Positions 8,080 through 16,194 are shown, numbered from the stretch's first letter. The stretch is DNA of 64,000 nucleotides from Nocardia terpenica (GCF_013186535.1 NZ_JABMCZ010000003.1:2294001-2358000); one strand, 5' to 3'. Numbers and translations: made by a program. Notes: a model not told the origin generated them from the sequence alone.

Positions 8080-8600
8080 GGGTCGCAGTGGGGAGCCGGG
8101 TCCCTGGTTCGGCCAAGATTTCTCAGCGCCGCCCGAGTCGGCCACCTGTCCGTTCCGGATCGTGCGGTCGGTGATGCGCATCTTGGGACCGGTCTGCCCT
8201 CTTATCCGCCACGCGACTTCTCTGTGCTCGGCGGGACAGTCGTGTCGGGCGGCGTCTCGTGTCGTCCTGCCGGTCGGCGTACTTTGTCCCCTTCAGGGCA
8301 GACCCATATGTCTTCGTGTCGGGCGGCATCCGTGTTTCCCTCTCGGGCGGGAACTCGTGTCTTCCTGTCGGGGCATCTCGTATCTTCCTGTCGGGCAGCA
8401 TGTCTTGCCCCTCGCCAGGCGGCACTTCGATTACCTACGTTGGGGACGCGTCTCGGTCTCCTGGTTGGGCGGCATTTCTAATCCTGCGCTGGGCCGCATC
8501 TCTCCTGTGCGAGCGACATCCCTCCTGTGCGAGCGACATCCCTCCGTGCGAGGGCGGCATCTCTTCTCCTGCGCTGGGCGGATTCTCGATTCCCCCGCCG
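8080..8600. other. Gene-free stretch of degenerate short repeats
   Basis: No ORF here has family features or a good ribosome-binding site. The sequence is built from degenerate repeats of roughly 25-40 bp containing TCGGGCGGCAT or similar, and a duplicated block around 8505-8545 (CTCCTGTGCGAGCGACATCC, twice). Open frames through it reflect composition only. Confidence 0.6.
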
Positions 8601-8601
8601 C

Positions 8602-8690
8602 GAGCGTTCCCGTACCTATTCCCCCGACGGGAGCGTTCCCGTACCTATTCCCCTGACGGAGCGTTCCCGTACCTATTTCCCCCGCCGCGA
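8602..8690. repeat. 28-30 bp tandem repeat, three copies
   Basis: Three consecutive units begin GAGCGTTCCCGTACCTATT and differ in the C-rich spacer that follows (CCCCCGACGG, CCCCTGACG, TCCCCCGCCGC). The series ends in GAGCGTTAGCGAGCGGTGGG. It lies 140 bp before leuB. Confidence 0.8.
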
Positions 8691-8827
8691 GCGTTAGCGA
8701 GCGGTGGGGGTCTCAATATTTGGGAACAGAGTGCCCTGGTGTGGAATGGGGGTGGGGTGGTCGATATGGTGGCGGGGGTCGTTGAGCTTGATGTCTGTGG
8801 TGAGTGAACTGGAATGGAGCGTTGTCG

Positions 8828-9835
8828 ATGAAGCTTGCTGTCATCCCAGGGGATGGGATTGGGCCTGAGGTTGTTGCCGAGGCGTTGAAGGTGCTCGATG
8901 TGGTGGTGCCGGGGGTGGAGCGGACGCACTACGACCTGGGGGCCAAGCGGTATCACGCGACGGGGGAGGTGCTGCCGGACGGGGTGCTCGACGAGCTGCG
9001 GGGGCATGATGCGATTCTGTTGGGGGCCATCGGGGATCCGTCGGTGCCGAGCGGTGTGTTGGAGCGGGGGCTGCTGCTGCGGACCCGGTTCGCGCTCGAC
9101 CATCATGTGAATCTGCGGCCGTCCCGGCTGTACCCGGGTGTCACCAGCCCGCTGTCGGGGGCGCCGGATATCGACTTCGTCGTCGTGCGGGAGGGGACCG
9201 AGGGGCCGTACACGGGGACCGGCGGTGCGATCCGCGTGCAGACCCCGCACGAGGTCGCCACCGAGGTGAGCACCAACACCCGGTTCGGCATCGAGCGCGT
9301 GGTGCGGTACGCGTTCGACGCGGCGCAGCGCCGCCGCAAGCATCTGACCCTGGTGCACAAGACCAACGTGCTCGCCTTCGCGGGCTCGCTGTGGCAGCGT
9401 ACGGTGACCGAGGTCGGCGCCGAGTACCCGGACGTCGAGGTCGCCTACCAGCACATCGACGCCGCAACGATTTTCATGGTCACCGATCCGGGCCGCTTCG
9501 ACGTGATCGTTACCGACAACCTGTTCGGCGACATCATCACCGACCTCGCCGCCGCCGTCTCGGGCGGCATCGGCCTGGCCGCCTCCGGCAATATCGATGC
9601 CTCCGGCGTCAACCCCAGCATGTTCGAGCCGGTGCACGGCAGCGCCCCCGATATCGCCGGGCAGTCCAAGGCCGACCCCACCGCCGCGATCCTGTCGGTC
9701 GCGCTGCTGCTCACCCATCTCGGCAACACCGACGGCGCCGCCCGCATCGAGGCCGCCGTCGCCAAGGATCTCGCCGCGCGGACCGCCCCCGCGTCCACCG
9801 TGGCGATCGGCGACCGCATCGCCGCCGCAGTCTGA
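8828..9835 (+). CDS. leuB: 3-isopropylmalate dehydrogenase
   Basis: LeuB oxidatively decarboxylates 3-isopropylmalate in leucine synthesis using NAD. The 335-residue protein starts MKLAVIPGDGIGPEVV. It has the substrate-binding arginines (RGLLLRTRF, LRPSRLY), a VVREGTEGPY segment, and the metal- and NAD-binding C-terminal motifs (DNLFGDIITD, FEPVHGSAPDIAG). The frame extends to 8804, but the MKLAVIPGDG start matches the family and has GGAG upstream. As in mycobacteria it is next to serA. leuC and leuD lie 6.4 kb away beside an IclR regulator. Confidence 0.96.
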   Translation: MKLAVIPGDGIGPEVVAEALKVLDVVVPGVERTHYDLGAKRYHATGEVLPDGVLDELRGHDAILLGAIGDPSVPSGVLERGLLLRTRFALDHHVNLRPSRLYPGVTSPLSGAPDIDFVVVREGTEGPYTGTGGAIRVQTPHEVATEVSTNTRFGIERVVRYAFDAAQRRRKHLTLVHKTNVLAFAGSLWQRTVTEVGAEYPDVEVAYQHIDAATIFMVTDPGRFDVIVTDNLFGDIITDLAAAVSGGIGLAASGNIDASGVNPSMFEPVHGSAPDIAGQSKADPTAAILSVALLLTHLGNTDGAARIEAAVAKDLAARTAPASTVAIGDRIAAAV

Positions 9836-9849
9836 ACGCTTGACCAGTT

Positions 9850-9886
9850 GCCCTGTGCTCGAATCCGATTCGAGTGCAGGGCTTTT
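9850..9886 (+). terminator. Intrinsic terminator after leuB
   Basis: GCCCTG and CTCGAAT pair with ATTCGAG and CAGGGC around a small TG/TG internal bulge, followed by TTTT. It begins 14 bp after the leuB stop. Confidence 0.8.
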
Positions 9887-10084
9887 CACTTTCCGGTCGG
9901 TACCATCTCCGCCCCGGCGGCGCCCAGGTCTGAAGTTGAGCCGTTTATCATGCCGAACGGAACCGTTTCGTGCCGTAGGGTTTTCGCCGCACTCCGGACG
10001 GAACCGGTTGCGGCTCTTGTCGACTCAGCTAACTTCCGATCCCCTCCAGCAACCGATGCCGGGCGATAGCTCGGATGTCGGTCG

Positions 10085-10650
10085 GCGGCGGGCGCGGCGG
10101 TGCGGTCGATCGGCGCGAGCGGGACTGCGGCGGGGGCGATTCCGGCCGTGAGGGCGACGGCGGCGGGGGAGGGTTGGCAGGCCGGACATTTCGGTCACCG
10201 GCCGATCGCGCCGGAAAATCCGTGCGCCGCAGCGACTGTCGGCACGACCAGCGCTGCGACGCCTGCACGATGCCCAGGGCGACGCCGCGCCGATCCGGCG
10301 GGAACCACCCGGCGCTCGCCCCGTTCATGTTCGCAGTGCCCATGCTCGCGACCAACAGCAATGCACCCTGCACACCATGATTCGTCGTGAGTATGCAGAG
10401 TGCCGTGGCGACGAATGCCGCTGTGGGACCGGCGAACACCGCCTCCCGCGCGCCGAAGCGATCTGTCGCGTACCCCCGGCCGACGAGCGCGACCACCACC
10501 CAGACCCGCGGCATGGCGATCAGCAGATCCACTGCGGCCAAGGGTATTCCGGCGGCGGCGCGCGACGGCAGCGGAAACGGCGTGCCGCGCACGATGATCA
10601 CACTGGCGCACCGGGCGAGGACGCCGAGCACCGACACCGGAACATCGCGA
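10085..10650 (-). pseudogene. Decayed, internally deleted copy of the adjacent MFS transporter
   Basis: Minus-strand frames here match the intact transporter at 10670-11863 piece by piece. One frame reads VLGVLARCASVIIVRGTPF, VQGALLLVASMGTANMNGAS and WFPPDRRGVALGIVQA, aligning with residues about 17-150. After a frameshift near 10255, another frame reads VPTVAAAHGFSGAI, matching IPTIAAAHGFSTAI. Further down AAVPLAPIDRT matches the C-terminal AAVPLVPMDRT. The middle (roughly 200 residues) is gone. The fragment lies directly downstream in the same orientation, so a tandem duplication followed by frameshift and internal deletion is the simplest history. Confidence 0.75.
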
Positions 10651-10669
10651 AAAGGACAGCGGTGCCGGT

Positions 10670-11863
10670 CTACTCGCGGGTAGTCGCCCGCGTCCGGTCC
10701 ATCGGGACGAGCGGAACCGCGGCCACGGCCGTCGCCGCCGCGACCAGATACGCGGCCGAGAATCCGGCGGCGCTGATGAGCGCGCCGAACAGCGGCGCGA
10801 CCGCGGCCGAGGCGAGGTACTGCCCCGTGTTCTGGACGCCGAGACCCCGTCCGCTCCAATAGGGTCCGGCGATCTCGGCGACGGCGGTGAAGGCCAGTCC
10901 GTTGTCGGCCACGGTGATGACGGAGGCGGCGATCAGGATGGGTATCGCCGCCCACCACCAGTGCAGCCAGGCGGCGAAGGCCAAGGCGGACATGGAGATC
11001 ACGGCCGCGACGGCGACCGTCCGCAGCGGCCGCAACCGGCTCCCGACCCGGTCCGACCACGCCCCCGCGCCGATTCGCCCTGCCGCGCCCAGGATCTGGG
11101 TCGCGGTGACCAGCGCACCGGCCGTCGCCAGCGACAGCCCCACGTCGCGGTGCAGCCACAGCAGCGCGAAGGTCCACACCGTGGCCTGCGGAATCACCAG
11201 CAGCATCGAGACGCCGTGAATCCGCCACAGCGTGGCCGAGCCGCGATACGGGTTGGCGGGCCGGGCATCTGCCGTCGCGGCCGGTCGCGGCGGATCTACG
11301 ATGCCGACCGCGCAGCCGATCGCCGCCACCCCTGCCATCAGCGCCGACACCAGGATGGCGGTGGAGAACCCGTGTGCCGCAGCGATGGTCGGGATGGTCA
11401 GCGCGCCGATCGCGACCCCCAGCGGCTGGGCGGTCTGCCGGATTCCCAGCGCCAGCCCGCGCTGCCGGGGCGGGAACCAGCCCACGATCACCCGCCCGCT
11501 GGCGCCGTTGGTGCTGCCCGCGCCCATGCCCGCGACGAGCAGCAGCGCCCCCAGCACAAGGTAATTCGTCACCGAGGCGGCCGCCGCGCCCGCGACCAGC
11601 ATCACCGCCGGACCGGCCACCAGCGCGACCCGCTCGCCGACCCGGTCGATCACGTAGCCCCAGGGGATCAGCGTGCAGACCATGCCGACCATCGGCATGG
11701 CGACCAGCAGACCCGCTGTGGCCAAAGGCATTCCACGGGCCGTCAGGGCGGGGAGCAGGAACGGGGCGCCCTGCACGGCCACCGCGGTGGCGCTCTGGGC
11801 GAACACCCCGAGCCCGAGCATCGTCCACCGCCTCGTCGTGCGCATCTGGGTCATGGTGCCCAC
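10670..11863 (-). CDS. Major facilitator superfamily transporter
   Basis: The 397-residue integral membrane protein has about 12 hydrophobic segments. It carries the MFS loop 2-3 signature in degenerate form (GYVIDRVGERVAL) and the conserved stretch GWFPPRQRGLALGIRQTAQPLG. Its position opposite to and between leuB and the FAH-family gene matches Rv2994 of M. tuberculosis. The substrate is unknown. Starts at 11863, 11854 or 11845 are all possible. The gene is divergent from the FAH-family gene across a 110-bp region that holds operator-like repeats, so the two may be co-regulated. A decayed second copy follows it. Confidence 0.85.
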   Translation of the reverse strand: MGTMTQMRTTRRWTMLGLGVFAQSATAVAVQGAPFLLPALTARGMPLATAGLLVAMPMVGMVCTLIPWGYVIDRVGERVALVAGPAVMLVAGAAAASVTNYLVLGALLLVAGMGAGSTNGASGRVIVGWFPPRQRGLALGIRQTAQPLGVAIGALTIPTIAAAHGFSTAILVSALMAGVAAIGCAVGIVDPPRPAATADARPANPYRGSATLWRIHGVSMLLVIPQATVWTFALLWLHRDVGLSLATAGALVTATQILGAAGRIGAGAWSDRVGSRLRPLRTVAVAAVISMSALAFAAWLHWWWAAIPILIAASVITVADNGLAFTAVAEIAGPYWSGRGLGVQNTGQYLASAAVAPLFGALISAAGFSAAYLVAAATAVAAVPLVPMDRTRATTRE

Positions 11864-11923
11864 GGCCTCACCTCTATCTCAAATAATGGGATCATATTCC
11901 TACAGGTTGAACACGTGAAAACG

Positions 11924-11959
11924 ATACACCCGGGTGGTCGGCCGCATACACCCAGGTGG
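11924..11959. promoter_or_regulatory. Two tandem operator-like palindromes
   Basis: ATACACCCGGGTGG (11924-11937) and ATACACCCAGGTGG (11946-11959) are direct repeats 22 bp apart, two helical turns. Each is centred on a CACCCGGGTG-type palindrome. They lie in the divergent region between the MFS and FAH genes. The second ends one base before the FAH -10 box, a typical repressor position. Confidence 0.5.
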
Positions 11960-11960
11960 A

Positions 11961-11966
11961 TAGACT
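11961..11966 (+). promoter_or_regulatory. -10 box of a probable leaderless promoter
   Basis: TAGACT fits TANNNT and lies 7 nt before the ATG at 11974. No convincing ribosome-binding site lies at normal spacing. Confidence 0.55.
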
Positions 11967-11973
11967 GCGATTC

Positions 11974-12747
11974 ATGCGTCTAGGTCGTGTAGCCAGCCCC
12001 GATGGGGTCGCGTTCGTCAGTATCGAAGGATCGGATTCGGACAGCGTCGCGCGGGAAATCGCCGAACATCCGTTCGGGACGCCGACGTTCACCGGCCGCA
12101 GCTGGCCGCTGGCCGATGTCCGGCTGCTCGCGCCGATCCTGGCCAGCAAGGTGGTGTGCGTCGGTAAGAACTACGCCGCGCACGCCCGCGAGATGGGCGG
12201 GGAGGCCCCGGAGGATCCGGTGATCTTCCTCAAGCCCAGCACCGCCATCATCGGACCGAACGCTCCTATCCTGTTGCCGCCCAGTTCCTCTCAGGTGGAC
12301 TACGAGGGCGAACTGGCCGTGGTGATCGGCCGCCCGTGCAAGGACGTGCCCGCCGCCCGGGCCCGCGAGGTGATCCTGGGCTACACCGTCGCCAACGATG
12401 TCACCGCCCGTGACCAGCAGCGACACGACGGCCAGTGGACCCGCGGCAAGGGTTACGACACCTTCTGCCCGCTCGGCCCGTGGATCGAAACCGAGCTGGA
12501 CCCAACGGATCTGGAGATCACTACCGAGCTGTCCGGCGAGGTCCGCCAGCGCAGCCGGACTTCGCTTCTGCTGCACGACATTCCGAAGCTGATCGAATGG
12601 GTCACCACGGTGATGACGCTGCTCCCGGGCGATGTCATCCTCACCGGAACACCGGAAGGTGTAGGACCGGTGCAGGATGGGCAATCAGTGTCCGTGACGG
12701 TCCAGGGCATCGGCACGCTGACCAATCCCGTTGCCGCCAAACGCTGA
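11974..12747 (+). CDS. Fumarylacetoacetate hydrolase (FAH) family protein
   Basis: The 257-residue protein has the FAH fold with the signature CVGKNYAAHAREMG. It also has metal-binding acidic residues in YEGELAVVIG and the NDVTARDQQ segment, then the C-terminal GDVILTGTPEGVGPV. Family members hydrolyse or isomerise oxo-acids such as 2-hydroxyhepta-2,4-diene-1,7-dioate; the true substrate here is unknown. It matches Rv2993c, which also precedes gltX. The start MRLGRVASPDG is chosen because a -10 box sits 7 nt upstream. The ORF also opens at 11956. Confidence 0.9.
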   Translation: MRLGRVASPDGVAFVSIEGSDSDSVAREIAEHPFGTPTFTGRSWPLADVRLLAPILASKVVCVGKNYAAHAREMGGEAPEDPVIFLKPSTAIIGPNAPILLPPSSSQVDYEGELAVVIGRPCKDVPAARAREVILGYTVANDVTARDQQRHDGQWTRGKGYDTFCPLGPWIETELDPTDLEITTELSGEVRQRSRTSLLLHDIPKLIEWVTTVMTLLPGDVILTGTPEGVGPVQDGQSVSVTVQGIGTLTNPVAAKR

Positions 12748-12760
12748 TCGAGAGAGAGAC

Positions 12761-14233
12761 ATGACTGACGTACGGGTCCGATTCTGCCCGTCACCGACCG
12801 GCACCCCCCATGTCGGCCTGATCCGGACCGCCCTGTTCAACTGGGCGTACGCCCGGCACCACGGTGGAACATTCGTGTTCCGCATCGAAGACACCGACGC
12901 CGCACGCGATTCCGAGGACTCCTACCGGGCGCTGCTGGACGCGCTGCGCTGGCTCGGCCTCACCTGGGACGAGGGCCCCGAGGTCGGCGGACCCTACGAG
13001 CCCTACCGGCAGTCGCTGCGGCGTGAGCTGCATCTCGACGTGGTCCGCCGGTTGCTGGCGGCGGGGGAGGCGTACGAATCCTTCTCCACCCCTGAAGAAG
13101 TCGAGGCCCGCCACCGCGCCGCCGGCCGGGATCCCAAGCTGGGCTACGACAACCACGATCGCGACCTGACGCCCGAGCAGATCGCCGCCTACAAGGCCGA
13201 GGGCCGCGGCGCGGTGGTCCGGCTGCGCATGCCCGACCACGATCTGTCCTGGGACGATCTGGTGCGCGGGGAAACCACGTTCCGGGCCGGGTCGGTGCCC
13301 GATTTCGCGCTCACTCGCGGCACCGGCGAACCGCTGTACACGCTGGTGAATCCGGTCGACGACGCCGCGATGAAGATCACGCACGTGCTGCGCGGCGAGG
13401 ACATTCTCTCCTCCACGCCGCGGCAGATCGCGCTGTACGAGGCGTTGCAGCGAATCGGGGCCGCGGACTTCACCCCGAGGTTCGGACATCTTCCGTTCGT
13501 GATGGGGCAGGGCAACAAGAAGTTGTCCAAACGCGATCCCGAGTCGAATCTGTTCGTCCACCGGGACCGCGGATTCATTCCGGAAGGTTTGCTGAATTAC
13601 CTCGCGCTGCTGGGCTGGGGCCTCGCCGAGGACCGCGACGTCTTCTCGATGGCGGAGATGGTCGCGGCCTTCGATATATCGAAAGTGAATTCGAATCCGG
13701 CCCGCTTCGATCAGAAGAAGGCCGACGCGATCAACGCCGAGCACATTCGTTTGCTGGAGCCGGGTGATTTCGCTCACCGGCTGCGGGAGTACCTGACCGA
13801 GCACGGCCACATCGGTGCGGAAGTGGACGAGAAGCTTTTCGCAACCGCGGCCGAGTTGGTGCAGACCCGGATCGTGGTCCTCGCCGACGCCTGGGACCTG
13901 CTGAAATTCCTGTTCGTCCCGGCCGGCGAGTTCACCGTCGACCCGGCCGCGGCCGAAAAGAACCTCGGGCCCGACGCCGCGCCGGTGTTACGGGCCGCCA
14001 TCGCGGCGCTGGACGGCATTTCGGAGTGGACCGCGACCGTGCTCGAGGAAGCGCTCAAAACGGCGCTGGTGGACGATCTGGGCCTGAAACCGCGCAAGGC
14101 GTTCGCCCCCGTGCGGGTCGCCGTGACCGGATCGCACATCAGCCCGCCGCTGTACGAGTCGCTGGAGTTGCTGGGCCGGGCGGCGACCATGGACCGGTTG
14201 CGTGCCGCCGCCGGTTCGATCGGCGTCGAATAG
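12761..14233 (+). CDS. gltX: Glutamyl-tRNA synthetase
   Basis: The enzyme charges tRNA-Glu with glutamate. In organisms with GatCAB it also charges tRNA-Gln for later amidation. The 490-residue class I synthetase has the HIGH-type motif (CPSPTGTPHVGL, residues about 8-19) and the KMSKS-type loop (KKLSKRDPES, about 253-262). The C-terminal region is the anticodon-binding domain. The start MTDVRVRF is preceded by AGAGAGA; an upstream in-frame ATG at 12731 overlaps the previous gene and looks wrong. tRNA-Gln and tRNA-Glu lie just downstream, the same tRNAs this enzyme would charge. Confidence 0.96.
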   Translation: MTDVRVRFCPSPTGTPHVGLIRTALFNWAYARHHGGTFVFRIEDTDAARDSEDSYRALLDALRWLGLTWDEGPEVGGPYEPYRQSLRRELHLDVVRRLLAAGEAYESFSTPEEVEARHRAAGRDPKLGYDNHDRDLTPEQIAAYKAEGRGAVVRLRMPDHDLSWDDLVRGETTFRAGSVPDFALTRGTGEPLYTLVNPVDDAAMKITHVLRGEDILSSTPRQIALYEALQRIGAADFTPRFGHLPFVMGQGNKKLSKRDPESNLFVHRDRGFIPEGLLNYLALLGWGLAEDRDVFSMAEMVAAFDISKVNSNPARFDQKKADAINAEHIRLLEPGDFAHRLREYLTEHGHIGAEVDEKLFATAAELVQTRIVVLADAWDLLKFLFVPAGEFTVDPAAAEKNLGPDAAPVLRAAIAALDGISEWTATVLEEALKTALVDDLGLKPRKAFAPVRVAVTGSHISPPLYESLELLGRAATMDRLRAAAGSIGVE

Positions 14234-14264
14234 CCCGAAAACGGGGGTTTGATCAGGCGATTTG

Positions 14265-14292
14265 TAGTTGACCGGGCAGGGTTTGGTAATCT
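14265..14292 (+). promoter_or_regulatory. Candidate promoter for the tRNA genes
   Basis: TAGTTG (14265-14270) and TAATCT (14287-14292) are spaced 16 bp, about 60 bp before tRNA-Gln. This is a weak consensus match. Confidence 0.35.
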
Positions 14293-14353
14293 TCTTCCCG
14301 GCCCGGACAACGGCGCCCCACCCAGCCAGGGAGGGCCCGAACGCCCAGGTCAT

Positions 14354-14425
14354 TGGGGTATGGTGTAATTGGCAACACAGCTGATTCTGGTTCAGCCATT
14401 CTAGGTTCGAGTCCTGGTACCCCAG
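14354..14425 (+). tRNA. tRNA-Gln (anticodon CUG)
   Basis: The 72-nt cloverleaf has acceptor arms TGGGGTA and TACCCCA. Its anticodon stem GCTGA/TCAGC encloses loop TTCTGGT, whose middle triplet CTG reads CAG codons. The T-arm contains GGTTCGAGTCC. No CCA is encoded. Confidence 0.95.
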
Positions 14426-14539
14426 CAGAGAGTGTTGATTCGCTTCGCTTCGCGGTCGAGACGAACAACATCCTGGCGATTTGGTCGCCGGGTCTCGGCC
14501 GGTTAAGCTGGCCGGGCATCTCGGATCGGAAGATCCCCT

Positions 14540-14612
14540 GGCCCCGTCGTCTAGCGGCCTAGGACGCCGCCCTCTCAAGGCGGTAGCGCGGGTTCAAATC
14601 CCGTCGGGGCTA
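14540..14612 (+). tRNA. tRNA-Glu (anticodon CUC)
   Basis: The acceptor stem GGCCCCG pairs with CGGGGCT (one G-U). The anticodon stem CCGCC/GGCGG encloses loop CTCTCAA with anticodon CTC, reading GAG. The T-loop is TTCAAAT. No CCA is encoded. Placing the start at 14540 rather than 14541 is what makes the acceptor stem pair fully. Confidence 0.95.
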
Positions 14613-14619
14613 CAGCGAA

Positions 14620-14651
14620 GGTCCTCAGTTCGATGAGCTGAGGGCCTTTTT
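14620..14651 (+). terminator. Intrinsic terminator after tRNA-Glu
   Basis: GGTCCTCAG pairs with CTGAGGGCC (one G-U) and is followed by five T residues. This is a textbook rho-independent terminator 7 nt after the tRNA. Confidence 0.9.
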
Positions 14652-14665
14652 CGCGTTCCAGGGTG

Positions 14666-14692
14666 GATCCCGGCCAAAAGCATGCCGGGATC
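14666..14692. repeat. REP-like palindrome, variant copy
   Basis: GATCCCGGC and GCCGGGATC arms enclose CAAAAGCAT, the reverse complement of the core seen at 43985. The right arm seeds the tandem repeat that follows. Confidence 0.65.
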
Positions 14693-14800
14693 AGGTGTAG
14701 GCCGTGCCGGGATCAGGTGTAGGCGCATGCCGGGGTCAGGTCATGCCGGGGTCAGGTGTAGGCGCATGCCGGGATCAGGTATAGGCCGTGCCAGGCCGGT
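14681..14800. repeat. ~23-bp tandem repeat derived from the palindrome arm
   Basis: Five or six imperfect units of the form (C)ATGCCGGGATCAGGTGTAGG occur head to tail, alternating CATG and CGTG starts, with one shortened unit (14726-14741). A partial REP-like sequence (GATCCCCGCGTGCTTTCGGC) follows at 14801. No coding features are present. Confidence 0.75.
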
Positions 14801-14827
14801 GATCCCCGCGTGCTTTCGGCGGGAATC

Positions 14828-15328
14828 TCATTCCTCGGAGGGCCAGGTCGAGCCGCCCGCGGGCATCGCGGGCAGGCCCAGTTTGCGGTGATCCCAGCTG
14901 CGCAGGCGATCCGGCACCACCCGGATCGCCACCCGCTTGTTCAGCATCGCCTCCACCAGCGGGCGCACCTGCTCGGAGTACGGGCCGGTGTAGCGCTCCC
15001 AGACACTCACCCCCACCCGGAACAGCGCCTCGGGGTCGTCCACGATCTCCGCGCGGCCCTCGATCGACACTCCGCGCAGCGTGTCGTAGGTGTCGCCGCC
15101 CTCGACCAGCACCGTCACCCGCGGATCGCGGCGGATGTTCACCGCCTTCTGCGACTTGGCCTTCGTCTCGAACCAGATCTCACCGTCGACCAGGCCGTAC
15201 CACATGGCCGTCAGATGCGGCAGGCCCGACCTCCCGAGCGTCGCCAGCGTCATGACCCGGCTGCGCTCCAGGAATCGTCCCACCTCGGCGTCGGACATCA
15301 CGATCTGCTCGCGTTGATTCACTCCCAT
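14828..15328 (-). CDS. PPOX-class split-barrel flavin/F420-binding protein (Rv2991-like)
   Basis: The 166-residue protein has the pyridoxamine-phosphate-oxidase split-barrel layout. RVMTLATLGRSGLPHLTAMWY forms the first strands, then EIWFETKAKSQKAVNIRRDPRV and VSIEGRAEIVDDPE follow. It corresponds to Rv2991, whose family in actinobacteria often binds F420. Its substrate is not evident. The gene lies between the tRNAs and the IclR regulator as in mycobacteria. A TACAGT box 6 nt before the ATG suggests a leaderless mRNA. Confidence 0.85.
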   Translation of the reverse strand: MGVNQREQIVMSDAEVGRFLERSRVMTLATLGRSGLPHLTAMWYGLVDGEIWFETKAKSQKAVNIRRDPRVTVLVEGGDTYDTLRGVSIEGRAEIVDDPEALFRVGVSVWERYTGPYSEQVRPLVEAMLNKRVAIRVVPDRLRSWDHRKLGLPAMPAGGSTWPSEE

Positions 15329-15334
15329 GCGGCG

Positions 15335-15340
15335 ACTGTA
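15335..15340 (-). promoter_or_regulatory. -10 box of a probable leaderless promoter (PPOX-family gene)
   Basis: On the minus strand TACAGT is followed by 6 nt and then the ATG at 15328. It fits TANNNT. Confidence 0.5.
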
Positions 15341-15385
15341 GTTTACGGCGTATGGCGGACAACAGGTTCCGCGTGACCGGCGCGG

Positions 15386-16087
15386 CTACAGCCGTTTGTG
15401 CAGGGCGTCCGCGGCCGCGACCAGATCCGCCGCCCAGCGCGCCCCGGGCCGCCGACCCATCCGATCGATCGGGCCCGACACCGACACGGCGGCCACCACA
15501 CCGCCGGTCGAATCCCGCACCGGGGCCGACACGCTGGCCACCCCGGCCGCCCGCTCGGCCGCGCTCTGCGCCCAGCCCCGCCGCCGCACCTCGGCCAGCG
15601 CCCGGTCGCCGAACACCGCGTCGGTCAGCACGCTGCGCTGCAGCTCCGGATCGGCCCAGGCCAGCAGCACCTTCGCGGCCGAACCCGCGGTCAGCGGCAG
15701 CCGCGCGCCCACCGGCACCGTGTCGCGCAACCCCGCGGCCGGTTCCATGGCCGCCACGCAGATGCGGGAATGGCCGTCGAGCCGGTAGAGCTGCACGCTC
15801 TCCCCGGTGATCTCGCGCAGCCGCGGCAGCACCGCCGCCGCGGCCTCCAGCAGCGGGTCCTCGGCGGAGGTGGCCAGCTCCGACAGCGCCGGACCGGGCC
15901 GCCACAGCCCGTTGGCGTCGCGGGCGAGCATGCGGTGCACCTCCAGCCCGACGGCCAGCCGATGCGCGGTCGCGCGGGGCAGGCCGGTGCGGATGCACAG
16001 CTCGTTGAGGCCGCAGGGCTGCTCGGCCACCGCGTAGAGCACGGCCATGGCTTTGTCGAGTACCCCGATACCGCTATGCTGTCTCAT
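15386..16087 (-). CDS. IclR-family regulator beside leuCD (LtbR/NdgR type)
   Basis: The 233-residue protein has an N-terminal winged helix (LDKAMAVLYAVAEQPCGLNELCIRTGLPRATAHRLA) and a C-terminal IclR effector domain (VPVGARLPLTAGSAAKVLLAW, RRRGWAQSAAERAAGVASVSAPV). Divergent placement next to leuCD is the conserved arrangement of LtbR of Corynebacterium and NdgR of Streptomyces, which control leucine and related amino-acid genes. Control of leuCD, and perhaps leuB, here is inferred from that. A TAGTAT box 6 nt before the ATG points to a leaderless transcript. Confidence 0.9.
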   Translation of the reverse strand: MRQHSGIGVLDKAMAVLYAVAEQPCGLNELCIRTGLPRATAHRLAVGLEVHRMLARDANGLWRPGPALSELATSAEDPLLEAAAAVLPRLREITGESVQLYRLDGHSRICVAAMEPAAGLRDTVPVGARLPLTAGSAAKVLLAWADPELQRSVLTDAVFGDRALAEVRRRGWAQSAAERAAGVASVSAPVRDSTGGVVAAVSVSGPIDRMGRRPGARWAADLVAAADALHKRL

Positions 16088-16093
16088 AGCTCG

Positions 16094-16099
16094 ATACTA
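16094..16099 (-). promoter_or_regulatory. -10 box of a probable leaderless promoter (IclR gene)
   Basis: Minus-strand TAGTAT is followed by CGAGCT and the ATG. The 107-bp divergent region also has to hold the leuC promoter, so a regulator bound here could affect both genes. Confidence 0.5.
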
Positions 16100-16150
16100 A
16101 CGTCTTACATAGTGAGATTCCCAAATTATAGCTCTGCTGAAACGCGAACA

Positions 16151-16169
16151 GCGCCGCCGGAGGCGGCGC
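16151..16169 (+). promoter_or_regulatory. GC hairpin in the leuC leader
   Basis: GCGCCGCC-GGA-GGCGGCGC is a perfect 8-bp stem ending 11 nt before the leuC ribosome-binding site. It has no U-tract and no leucine-rich leader peptide was seen, so its role (mRNA stability or attenuation) is open. Confidence 0.4.
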
Positions 16170-16194
16170 AATCAAACACAGAGAGGTGATACGG

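Noticed and set aside
6433..8181. 582-residue minus-strand open frame over serA and the 25-bp repeats
   Set aside because: It is antisense to serA, and its N-terminal part is just the translation of the tandem repeats (GGPQTSPTRRATDF pattern).
7959..8656. Open plus-strand frames of about 150-220 codons between serA and leuB
   Set aside because: They start inside repeats, change character with each repeat block, lack ribosome-binding sites and show no domain features.
16088..16194. Leucine attenuator with leader peptide before leuC
   Set aside because: A hairpin is present, but no short ORF rich in leucine codons and no terminator U-tract were found.
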